From VXYL01 sp965200375 (lineage in GTDB: Bacteria > Pseudomonadota > Gammaproteobacteria > Pseudomonadales > Azotimanducaceae), in NCBI GenBank assembly GCA_965200375.1, contig OZ241353.1:3596001-3660000 (forward strand): 64,000 bases of DNA, in the 5' to 3' direction. Shown here piece after piece: positions 26,353 to 34,017 of this stretch. The translations under genes were made by a program, and so were the position numbers. Within the stretch, counting starts at the first letter, position 1, and each line of letters starts with the position of its first letter. The notes below the pieces were generated by a model, which was not told the DNA's origin, did not search any database, and was given only the letters and a program-made list of their open reading frames with translations.

Positions 26353-27276
26353 ATGAACGTCCAGTCTCGATACCGCGGCTGCTTGGTCGGCTTGGCAGTT
26401 GGGGACGCAGTCGGTACGACGGTCGAGTTCGAGCTTCCCGGCACCTTCGAGCCGGTTACGGACATGGTCGGTGGCGGCCCCTTCGACTTGGCTGCCGGCG
26501 AGTGGACCGACGACACCTCGATGGCGCTGTGCCTCGCTGAGAGCTTGGCCAACTGCAACGGCTTCGACGCCCGGGACCAGATGCAGCGGTACGTCCGCTG
26601 GTGGCAGGAAGGGCACCTTGCGAGCAACGGCCGCTGCTTTGACATCGGCAACACGGTTCAGGCGGCGCTGCGGCGGTTCCTCGACACCGACGAGCCCTTC
26701 GCAGGTTCGACGGACACCTGGGCCGCGGGCAACGGAAGCCTCATGCGGTTGGCACCTGTGCCCCTGTTCTTCGGGGCAGAACCGTCGCAGGCTGTCGCCA
26801 TGAGCGGCGAGAGTTCGCGGACAACGCATGGCACCGAGACGTGCATAGACGCCTGTCGATATTTCGGCGGCCTGATCGTTGGGGCAGTGCGAGGCGAGTC
26901 GAAGGAAGTGCTGCTTTCGGCGCAGTACGCACCTGCCGATCGCTTGTGGGACGACAAGCCTCTGTGCGCCGAAGTGGCCGAGGTTGCATCGGGCTCCTTC
27001 AAACGCCGAACGCCCCCAGATATCAAGGGAGGCGGTTATGTGGTGCAGGCCCTTGAGGCCGCCCTGTGGGCCTTCTCGCAGGCCGACAGCTACGAGGCGG
27101 GATGTTTGCTGGCGGTGAACCTAGGCGACGACTCGGACACCACGGCGGCGATCCACGGGCAGATCGCGGGTGCCTACTACGGGCTGGAGGGGATACCAGA
27201 ACGATGGCTGACTCGGATCGCCCATGCAAAGCTCATCGTCGACTTGGCGGAGAAACTCCACCGCCACTGGAGTTGA
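26353..27276 (+). CDS. ADP-ribosylglycohydrolase family protein (DraG/ARH-like)
   Basis: 307 residues from the ATG at 26353 with GGAG 10 nt upstream. It starts RYRGCLVGLAVGDAVG and shows the dinuclear metal motifs GEWTDDTSMALCLAESL near residue 50 and NLGDDSDTTAAIHGQIAGA near the C-terminus, both characteristic of the family. These enzymes remove ADP-ribose from proteins or nucleic acids, reversing regulatory or toxic ADP-ribosylation. No ADP-ribosyltransferase gene is adjacent. The 150-bp gap after the restriction gene allows cotranscription. Placement in a defence cluster makes a protective role possible but unproven. Confidence 0.85.
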   Translation: MNVQSRYRGCLVGLAVGDAVGTTVEFELPGTFEPVTDMVGGGPFDLAAGEWTDDTSMALCLAESLANCNGFDARDQMQRYVRWWQEGHLASNGRCFDIGNTVQAALRRFLDTDEPFAGSTDTWAAGNGSLMRLAPVPLFFGAEPSQAVAMSGESSRTTHGTETCIDACRYFGGLIVGAVRGESKEVLLSAQYAPADRLWDDKPLCAEVAEVASGSFKRRTPPDIKGGGYVVQALEAALWAFSQADSYEAGCLLAVNLGDDSDTTAAIHGQIAGAYYGLEGIPERWLTRIAHAKLIVDLAEKLHRHWS

Positions 27277-27394
27277 GAAAAGGCAGTTCGTGTGTACTCT
27301 GACTGCCCGCGAGTTCAAACAACACAGTTCCACTTAGCTCGTGCGAATTGGCGATAGAAGGTGCAGGCACATTGCAGTATCGGGATGTCCACAG

Positions 27395-28210
27395 TCATCG
27401 CCGATGCTCCTTGCGGCCTTGTGTTGAACGCCCGCGGCGGACTGCTTCACGCTGCCACTCTGTCCGCATGCGCTCAAACCGCATCGCGCAAGAGTTTTCC
27501 GCAATCCTCCGCGCTTCCTCTAGCAGCCGCTCCAAACCGCAGCACTGATTCCATCGCACATCCAGCCGTTCCGCCGTCTCTCTGACGTTGGCCCCCGCGA
27601 GCGCCTGAAGCAGATTCGAGAAGTCCAAGTGGGCGTCGTCGATCGCCCATTCGCGATGCGCGGCTGGAGCGACGGTGGCCAAAGCCAACATCAGCAGGTG
27701 GTCCGCCGACTCTCCCCCGGGAAAGGCTCGCGCAAGCGCTCTGTCCACGGTGAGAACGAACCCCGAGTTCACCCCTAGCCGCTTCTCGATCACGAAGTTG
27801 ATCTCGTCGTGGTTGATCGAGTTGATGTCCTGCGTCACCAACACGTCAGTGCCGACGACCAGCGCTTCCGCGATGATGTTCGCATCGGCGTCGTCAGGTA
27901 TCTGATCCGCCACAAGCCTGGGAAAACACGGCTCTGTGAAGTGCTGCAGCACGTCGTCTACGGCTTCCCGCTGCTCGTCGTCCAGTTCCAGCCACCTGAA
28001 TGGGGCGTCGCGGTGCGTACGCACGCGCCGCCAAGAGGCTGCGCTGACGCCGATCCTGCCCTTGCGCGTACTCGCTAGCTGCTCCCACACGGTAGGCAGC
28101 AGCACGGTGCGCAGTCCCGCCTGTTCCATCCACAAGCACACGAGCTTGCGCGGCGTCGGCCGAGTCAAGGTCACGGTGTCGAAGCCCGGCCCCAAGGGCT
28201 CGTCAGTCAC
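27395..28210 (-). CDS. PIN-like domain protein
   Basis: 271 residues. Acidic positions compatible with a PIN nuclease are D11 (GFDT), E43 (PTVWEQLA), D107/D109 (DDADANIIAEAL) and D128 (VLVTQDIN); the block DADANIIAEALVVGTDVLVTQD is very PIN-like. The usual N-terminal DTNVL is replaced by DTVTL and the C-terminal 120 residues are not recognised. It could be a VapC-like RNase toxin or a stand-alone defence nuclease. The GTG start at 28210 lies 8 nt inside the upstream small gene, so the two are coupled. Confidence 0.55.
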   Translation of the reverse strand: MTDEPLGPGFDTVTLTRPTPRKLVCLWMEQAGLRTVLLPTVWEQLASTRKGRIGVSAASWRRVRTHRDAPFRWLELDDEQREAVDDVLQHFTEPCFPRLVADQIPDDADANIIAEALVVGTDVLVTQDINSINHDEINFVIEKRLGVNSGFVLTVDRALARAFPGGESADHLLMLALATVAPAAHREWAIDDAHLDFSNLLQALAGANVRETAERLDVRWNQCCGLERLLEEARRIAENSCAMRFERMRTEWQREAVRRGRSTQGRKEHRR

Positions 28211-28430
28211 CCTCGGGCACCCTCGTCACTGGCCTGATCCGCGCCTCGGCCGTCCGTTCCATGCTTCCCGATTCGTCGTTGGCCCTGCCGTGTCTGCGGT
28301 GCCAGTCCGATACCCGCAGGGGCTCGGTGCCGGGCGGAACGGCGCGAATGTCGTACTCCCAAGGGGGAATGTCGCTATGGAAAAGCGCCGCGGCGAGCCC
28401 TCGGAGCTTGGGATCGTGGGGGAACGGCAT
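28203..28430 (-). CDS. Small hypothetical protein coupled to PIN-like gene
   Basis: 75 residues from the ATG at 28430, chosen for the GAGGA 9 nt upstream (a GTG at 28457 gives 84 residues). Reads MPFPHDPKLRGLAAALFHSD and PPWEYDIRAVPPGTEPLRVS, then a charged tail. No family recognised. The 8-nt overlap with the PIN-like gene and small size fit an antitoxin or accessory partner; this is inference from layout only. Confidence 0.5.
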   Translation of the reverse strand: MPFPHDPKLRGLAAALFHSDIPPWEYDIRAVPPGTEPLRVSDWHRRHGRANDESGSMERTAEARIRPVTRVPEGD

Positions 28431-28573
28431 GTCGGGGCGTCCTCGACGCTTGGACACCCATCATCATACGCCGCTCTGCCGGATGAGTCGTCTTCGCCGA
28501 ACCGATGCTTCCCGGCATCCGTTGTTCAACGATCCGTCGCCCGCGCATCCAGCGGTTCGACAAGGCTGTTCCA

Positions 28574-29851
28574 TCATGCAGCCTCTTTCAGCACATGGGG
28601 CATCAGCGACGGGATGCCGGCATGCCAACGGAACGGGGCTTGCTGGTAGGGAGGCCGCCAGACGTAGCCTAGGCGATTGAGCGCTTCCCGCTTGGCGTAC
28701 CGTTCGCCGGCGTCGTCAATGCCGGATGTCACAAGGGCGGCGTCCACGTCCTGATTGGAGGCAGTGTCGGCATCGCCTTCCACGAACAGCCGCGCCACCG
28801 CGGCAGCGACCGGCACCAGCCCCTCGGACTCCAACTCCGCGAACCGCCGCTGGTGGTAGTTCGCCACTCGCGCCGCCACAGTCGGCTGCACGGCATCGGC
28901 ATCTTCGCGCGCAATGGCGGTCGCGCCCGATGCCAGATGCCGCTGCCACAGCGCGTCGCCCCAAAGCTGAATGAAGTACGGATAGCGCTGGCTTTGCGCC
29001 ACGACACGCACGAGCGTGTCGGCGTCATGCGCGAGCGCGTCGGCGTCGATGTCCACATCATGCGCTTCCAGAGGCTCGGCAAGGGCCTGCTTGGCGGCCT
29101 TTTCGCTAAGCCGCCCGATGCCGAGCTCGCCTTCGCCCAGGCGCGACCAGAAGGAGGCGTTCATGGCGTCCAAGTGCGTCGGCAGCCCCGGCGTGCCGGC
29201 GAGCACGAGCAGAAACGGCGCTCTGGCGCCCCGAACCTCCTGACTCCCGTTCAGGAGCGCGGTGCCGACATCCAGGGCCAGCGTGTGGGCTTCGTCGAGC
29301 AGCACGGCCAACGGACGGCGGCGACAGCGCGAAGCCACCGCCTCGGCCAAGCCGCCGCGGCCGTTGCCGCGGCCGTTGGGGGAGGCCCACTCCGCCGAAC
29401 CGACCGAAGCGATGCCAGCCTTCCATGGAACAGCCGTCGTGCGAGCGGAGCGAGCGGGGCGGCAGTTCCCTTGAAGGAGGCGGGCCTGGGCCAAGAGGCG
29501 GGGCCGTGAGGTCCCGGCATTGGGGCGCTTCCGCGGGAGCAGCTTGGCGAGCCGTCGGCGCGGCGCAAGGGCATCCAGCAGCGCCGGTTGATTCGGGACG
29601 GCGCTCGGCGTGAGCCACGCCACATCGACGGCCGGTTCGTTCTGGGCGCAGGCGTGTTCGAACCAACGGAGCAGCACGGTCTTGCCGTTGCCCCGGGGCC
29701 CCACGAGAACAACGTCGTGGGGCGGCGCGGAGTTGCTGCGCAAGTCCGCAAGACATCGAGACAGCACGGCCTGCTCGGACGCGCGTCCAGTGAGCGCTGG
29801 AGGCGCCGCGCCGTTGCCCGCCACGAAGACCCGTTGTGCGTTTGACGCCAT
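28574..29851 (-). CDS. AAA ATPase, unknown role
   Basis: 425 residues. It opens with VAGNGAAPPALTGRASEQAVL, then Walker A GPRGNGKTVLLRW near residues 51-63 and Walker B LAVLLDEAHTLALD near 185, and LVLAGTPGLP, the layout of Orc1/Cdc6-like or MalT-type STAND-adjacent ATPases (AAA_16-like). The C-terminal half is helical, and the last 19 residues (FRWHAGIPSLMPHVLKEAA) recur as a degenerate remnant at 35.84-35.92 kb. A Gly/Arg-rich stretch around residues 130-170 looks like an insertion. Function unknown. Confidence 0.7.
   Translation of the reverse strand: MASNAQRVFVAGNGAAPPALTGRASEQAVLSRCLADLRSNSAPPHDVVLVGPRGNGKTVLLRWFEHACAQNEPAVDVAWLTPSAVPNQPALLDALAPRRRLAKLLPRKRPNAGTSRPRLLAQARLLQGNCRPARSARTTAVPWKAGIASVGSAEWASPNGRGNGRGGLAEAVASRCRRRPLAVLLDEAHTLALDVGTALLNGSQEVRGARAPFLLVLAGTPGLPTHLDAMNASFWSRLGEGELGIGRLSEKAAKQALAEPLEAHDVDIDADALAHDADTLVRVVAQSQRYPYFIQLWGDALWQRHLASGATAIAREDADAVQPTVAARVANYHQRRFAELESEGLVPVAAAVARLFVEGDADTASNQDVDAALVTSGIDDAGERYAKREALNRLGYVWRPPYQQAPFRWHAGIPSLMPHVLKEAA
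28578..28664. repeat. Imperfect direct repeat, copy 1 (ATPase 3' end)
   Basis: The last codons of the AAA ATPase gene. About 80-85% identical to 35839-35923 over 85-87 bp, with a 2-bp deletion in the second copy. The two copies bracket about 7.2 kb. Confidence 0.8.
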
Positions 29852-29983
29852 AGACAGAAGTATACGCCGCGACTCTGTGCTACTGGAGTCAATCGCCGCC
29901 GCAGAAGCCGCGCGGTCCCTACATGCTGGCCAAGGTTTCCACGTTCGCCGTCGTCTCGCGTGGCGGCGTGGCTGCCGCGTGGC

Positions 29984-30082
29984 TCAGCGCTGGCTGTTCC
30001 ATGGTGGATCGAGTTCGCGGATCAAGCGCACTTCGAGCGGCCGAGGGTCGCTGTCCGACACCGTGGAAACGCTGGCGGTCAC
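29984..30082 (-). pseudogene. Possible toxin remnant after the decayed antitoxin
   Basis: A GTG (30082) overlapping the ancestral antitoxin TGA opens a 32-codon frame (VTASVSTVSDSDPRP, then RLIRELDPP) ending at 29984. The LIRELDPP segment is weakly reminiscent of the start of RelE/ParE toxins, which usually run about 90 residues; the rest is not readable in one frame. Low confidence. Confidence 0.3.
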
Positions 30083-30253
30083 AGGCCGAGCCGAGCCCGA
30101 AGCTCCGTTGCGGAGACAACACGTCCGTCCTCGACATCGCTCGCGCTCGCCTTCCGCCATCGCTTCCGCGTCGCTACGAGTGACGGCCTCATCGTCCATG
30201 GACGCCTCGGCTAGCGCGAATGCCACCGGGTGGGCAAGCGACGGTTCGCTCAT
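30079..30253 (-). pseudogene. Frameshifted small antitoxin-like gene
   Basis: ATG at 30253 with a strong GGAGGA 8 nt upstream starts MSEPSLAHPVAFALAEASMDD and EAVTRSDAEAMAEGER. Shifting frame near there restores EDGRVVSATELRARLGL and a TGA at 30079, a typical end for short antitoxins paired with RelE/ParE toxins. The repaired product would be about 58 residues. The uncorrected frame instead runs on to 29984 (89 codons) with no family likeness. The good start signal next to a broken frame indicates recent decay. Confidence 0.55.
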
Positions 30254-30343
30254 GTCTGCTTCCTCCGTAGCACAAGACTGTTGGTTGCGGAACGGCGAAC
30301 CCTCGCCTGGAACACCAGCGGCTGGCTCACCTGCCACTTGCGC

Positions 30344-31282
30344 TCAACGCCGCGGTCCAAGAAACCGATCTCCGTCGTAATGAACTAGGTGATCCGGCTG
30401 GTCTGCCATCCACACCTCGGTTTCCCAAGCGATGGCGCTCATGTGCTTACGAAACTCCGCCGCGTCGGGGAACGCCGTAACGAATACCAACCCAACCCCG
30501 GTGTCGTCGGCTAGCTTGGTCAACTCGTTCAAGCGAAGCTCGGTAACGGGGCCGTGCGATGTGACGGCCTCGACGAAGAGCAGCCATTCCCGTTGCTTGT
30601 CGTGGAGAATCAGGTCCGGCAGCTTGTCATGTGCAGTGATCGCGATGCCGACTTCGGCCAAGCCTTCTTCGTTCACCCAAAGCTCTTTGTCCTCTGTGTC
30701 GCCTAGGTAGAGCAGGTGCGCGCCGGGAACGAAACGGGGAACGAACTCTTCCACCACGGCCTTTTGGAGCTCGTTGTGCCTGCCCGGCGAGAGCAGAAGT
30801 TCGTGCCCTTCCGGTAGCTGCACTGGTACGCGATGTCGCGCCGCATCGCGGCTGCGCCTGCCCAACTGCCGCGCTCGCTGTTGCCGAAAACGCGCCGAGG
30901 CTTCTTCCCAAGCTCCGCTGCCGAAGGCTCTGATCGCACTGAGTGCCGCTGAACTCACTGCATAGTGCGCATTCGGGCTGTTGGTGGGCAAATCCTGTTC
31001 GAAGGGGTTGAAATCGGCAATTCCGCTGTCCACGAACTGATGCAGAACCTGGCGGCGAAACGTCTCCCGGGTGTTTGGCGCATAGTCGGCGTCGTGGTGA
31101 TCGCGCAGGAAGTCCATGACGCCCTTGGTCACGGTGCATCGCGTGCGAGTCGCCTGCGACCAAGGCGAGTTCGGGCCGAGCCGGCACAGCGCTAGGAGCG
31201 TGAGCCCCGCCATGCGGTTGTGTTGCGGCGGCGCCATGCCGAGCGCCTTGAGAACATCCTGCGCCTCTTCAACGCTTGCCAA
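30344..31282 (-). CDS. BsuBI/PstI family type II restriction endonuclease
   Basis: 312 residues. The N-terminal part is helical (LLALCRLGPNSPWSQATRTR, DYAPNTRETFRRQVLHQFVD). The C-terminal nuclease domain shows PDLILHD with D223 and LLFVEAVTSHGPV with E238, the signature of the BsuBI/PstI family, whose studied members cut CTGCAG. The site here is not proven. Its start lies 14 nt inside the preceding methyltransferase gene, so modification is made before restriction in one transcript. Confidence 0.85.
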   Translation of the reverse strand: MASVEEAQDVLKALGMAPPQHNRMAGLTLLALCRLGPNSPWSQATRTRCTVTKGVMDFLRDHHDADYAPNTRETFRRQVLHQFVDSGIADFNPFEQDLPTNSPNAHYAVSSAALSAIRAFGSGAWEEASARFRQQRARQLGRRSRDAARHRVPVQLPEGHELLLSPGRHNELQKAVVEEFVPRFVPGAHLLYLGDTEDKELWVNEEGLAEVGIAITAHDKLPDLILHDKQREWLLFVEAVTSHGPVTELRLNELTKLADDTGVGLVFVTAFPDAAEFRKHMSAIAWETEVWMADQPDHLVHYDGDRFLGPRR

Positions 31283-32909
31283 GAGTCGTCTGCCCCTCTT
31301 TCTGTGGAACGGCGATTGCCATGACCGCGTCGTCCAATGTCGCCAACGGATCGGCCATGCGCCTCACTTGGCGGCCCAGAGCCGTGATCGCGCTTGCAGC
31401 AGGCAGAGGCATGGCACGCAGTTCCGTGGCGCTGACCTGGGTGTTGCCGTTGATGCAGCGGAAGTAGCTGTCGAGCAGGCGGCTGTTGTAGAGCGCGGCC
31501 AAGCCCCAGCACTCGTCCTCGGACAGGACGCTCTTGGGACGGTGGACGTAGTTGAGATGGTTCTCCAAACCGAGCGCCGTGAAGCGAAACCGCTTGGCAA
31601 TGTGTGGTGCCGCCGTCAGGCGTCGCTTCTCCTCCTTCGTGCTGAACCGGCGAATCAGCACGTAGTTGCAGTTCTTCAGCAGCAGACGTTCGGCACCGGC
31701 GCAGAGGACGTACTCTTTCTTGTGCCGTCGCAACGGCCAAGTCGTCTGCATTGGGCGAACGTGGTTCATCCACAGCAGCGGCGCATGGGTATCCGGCACG
31801 TCGCCGCTGGCGCAAACCGCCGACGCGGCTCGGAACGGAACCACCGGCCCAGTGGAGATGGCCAGTCCGAGGTCCGCCAAGGTGCAGGGCCAACCATCCA
31901 CCAGTGCCAACACCGCGGCGTCGTCGTCCGATAGCGGCACCCGCAGCACTTGGTGCCGGTCGCTCGGATTGAGCACGGTGGCCAGCGGCGCTCGGCGGCG
32001 CGTCGGGCTACCGATGTCCGCAACGCCCTGGCTGGAAGAGATCACCGCCTCGCCTTGCTGGCCGTCTTGAAGCCAGCCGTCTCGCCGGCGTCCAGCGAGA
32101 ATAACGTTCTCCTGCAATACGTCGTCGCGACTGAACGCGCTTCGCCGAGAGTCGAACGCGTGGATGACCGTTGGTTCTATGAGGTCGAAGAAGACAGAGC
32201 GGAATTGCCGAAAATAGGGCCCGGAAGCAAAGCTGCGCGGCACGATTTGGACGAACTCGCCCGACCGACGCAACAACGCCGCACCCACAGCCATGAACAG
32301 AGCGTAGATGTTCGGCTGGCCATGCACGACGCTGGAAACCGCCAAGGCGCGAGGATCGTTGCGGCCAATCTTGAAGTACGGCGGATTGGCGATGACGGCA
32401 TCGAAGTTCGGGGTTGGCGAGTTCAAGGGAAGCAAGTCGCCAACAGACTGCAGCGCTCCAGCGTGGGCAACCACGAAATCCTCGCTCTCGATTCGCGCTG
32501 TCAGAAGGACGCCCCGACAGCGGCACCACTCCGCCAAGTATTCGAGCACCGTGGCCAACGGGCCGCACAGCTCTGGGTCGCTCTCGTACGCGACCAGTTC
32601 TATGCTGCCCGGCGCACCGCGACGGCTGACCAGTCGCTCTACTGCGGCGCAACACAACACGCCTGCCCCCGCTGCTGGGTCGAGCAGCCGCACCGTAGCG
32701 CCGCGAGCCTCGATGAGCGCCGCCATGAAGTCCGCCACCGGCACCGGCGTCAAATAAAGGCCATGCGCCTTCCGATACTGGCTCGATCTCGACGCGATGT
32801 ACCAAGCGCCAACGCGGTCTGCGAACAGACAGGGGCGTTCCTCTACGGTGGGCGCAGGGGTTGAAGGCGCCTGTTCGCAGGCTTGGACGATTGCGAGGTG
32901 GGCTGTCAT
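31269..32909 (-). CDS. N6-adenine DNA methyltransferase of the BsuBI/PstI-type system
   Basis: 546 residues. A TaqI/Eco57I-class gamma-type arrangement is visible: KAHGLYLTPVPVADFM then SAM-binding RLLDPAAGAGVLCCAAVE near residue 80, and catalytic VIANPPYFKIG near 170. The C-terminal half, with HLNYVHRPKS and VLSEDECWGLAALYNSRLLD, is the usual target-recognition region of Eco57I-like methylases. It protects host sites from the overlapping endonuclease gene. Codon use and GC are less extreme than in the flanking core genes. Confidence 0.85.
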   Translation of the reverse strand: MTAHLAIVQACEQAPSTPAPTVEERPCLFADRVGAWYIASRSSQYRKAHGLYLTPVPVADFMAALIEARGATVRLLDPAAGAGVLCCAAVERLVSRRGAPGSIELVAYESDPELCGPLATVLEYLAEWCRCRGVLLTARIESEDFVVAHAGALQSVGDLLPLNSPTPNFDAVIANPPYFKIGRNDPRALAVSSVVHGQPNIYALFMAVGAALLRRSGEFVQIVPRSFASGPYFRQFRSVFFDLIEPTVIHAFDSRRSAFSRDDVLQENVILAGRRRDGWLQDGQQGEAVISSSQGVADIGSPTRRRAPLATVLNPSDRHQVLRVPLSDDDAAVLALVDGWPCTLADLGLAISTGPVVPFRAASAVCASGDVPDTHAPLLWMNHVRPMQTTWPLRRHKKEYVLCAGAERLLLKNCNYVLIRRFSTKEEKRRLTAAPHIAKRFRFTALGLENHLNYVHRPKSVLSEDECWGLAALYNSRLLDSYFRCINGNTQVSATELRAMPLPAASAITALGRQVRRMADPLATLDDAVMAIAVPQKEGQTTLGKR

Positions 32910-32970
32910 TGTATGTGCCGCTGTGCTAGGGACGCCGTCAGCGGATCGCCGGCCAACCTCCGCAGAGTCG

Positions 32971-33936
32971 TCAAAACCCGACCTTCACCCGCGACGTTGC
33001 CTCCGCCTTCCAGTACTTCCCAGTTACGATCTGCAGTTTCGCTATTTTGGCAGCCAACACGACGAGTTCCCACTTATCTTGAGTCTGAGTCTTGGTGGAA
33101 ATCCACCACCGATCACCGATTTTGTGCGAATATTTTTTGAAATCCGGCGTACCTAGGCCATCTTTGTTGCCCGAAACGAAACGCGTCCCTCCTCTGTCGA
33201 ACCGATCGTCCTCACAGCATGTGGGAAGAAAGCTCTCATCCCTCCTCTGCAATTCGTTAAACACCCGTTCCACGGCCTGCTGAGCTGACTTGTAAGGAAA
33301 GCTCTTGCCGGCAATTGCCACCGAACCACGCGCTGGTTTGCCTCTCTTGCCTCCTTTGACGCGGGATGGAGGACGCTCTCCCTCCTGAACGAAGACGATC
33401 TTGTCATCTGTATCGTCCCTACGGTGCGCCAGTTCATCCACATCGTCAGGCGGGGGTGTGGCGGGCGGTTTCCACGTCTTGCAGTACTCCTTCAACCGCT
33501 GGCGCGACCATTCGGCATCGATTTCTTTCCATCGGCCCTCGAACCAATCTACGGCCTCTGCCGTATCGGTCGTCTTGAGGAGCGCCTCCTCGTTCTTCTC
33601 GAATCCCGGGCCGGTGAAGTTAGCGCTGCCGATCCACGCGGACGAAGTGCTGGCTTTGTGGAACAGGTAGAGCTTGACGTGAAACAGGCCATGGCCTTCG
33701 ACCAACCGTACTTTGCCGAGCTTGCACAGCCTCTTCAAGGCATCTGGTGTCGTGTGACCGCCGGCTATCCCTACCAGCGTACGAACCCGTACCTCCCGCT
33801 GCTTGACCGCTCTTTCGAGTGCATCCAGCCCCGGGCCTTCGGTGGCCCAAGCCGTAGCGATGTCTACGCGCTGTACTCGCTTGTCCTTGAGGACACGTGC
33901 GAACTCCGAGTCGATCCCTGCCGTCAACAAGCGCAT
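32971..33936 (-). CDS. PLD-family putative nuclease
   Basis: 321 residues. A single HKD motif is visible at H86-x-K88 followed by S104/N106 (FHVKLYLFHK, then WIGSANFTG). Single-HKD proteins act as dimers, as in BfiI/NgoFVII-like restriction enzymes and Nuc. The region after residue 150 is Lys/Arg-rich and then adopts an unrecognised C-terminal domain (GKSFPYKSAQQAVERVFNEL onward). GC is clearly lower than neighbours. It lies 61 bp upstream of the methyltransferase on the same strand, so it may be a third gene of that restriction unit or an independent defence nuclease. Confidence 0.7.
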   Translation of the reverse strand: MRLLTAGIDSEFARVLKDKRVQRVDIATAWATEGPGLDALERAVKQREVRVRTLVGIAGGHTTPDALKRLCKLGKVRLVEGHGLFHVKLYLFHKASTSSAWIGSANFTGPGFEKNEEALLKTTDTAEAVDWFEGRWKEIDAEWSRQRLKEYCKTWKPPATPPPDDVDELAHRRDDTDDKIVFVQEGERPPSRVKGGKRGKPARGSVAIAGKSFPYKSAQQAVERVFNELQRRDESFLPTCCEDDRFDRGGTRFVSGNKDGLGTPDFKKYSHKIGDRWWISTKTQTQDKWELVVLAAKIAKLQIVTGKYWKAEATSRVKVGF

Positions 33937-34017
33937 CGCTGGTTCCGTCTGGCCATCCTCAACGCCGTACGGACACTAGCATCGTCTGTCCGCACGAGGC
34001 AACGGCCAGTGTTCCCC

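Larger units (their letters stand above)
29852..30343. other. Intergenic region holding a decayed toxin-antitoxin module
   Basis: 492 bp between the ATPase start and the BsuBI-like gene stop. Apart from the frameshifted antitoxin and possible toxin remnant (29984-30253), nothing is recognised. Confidence 0.45.
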
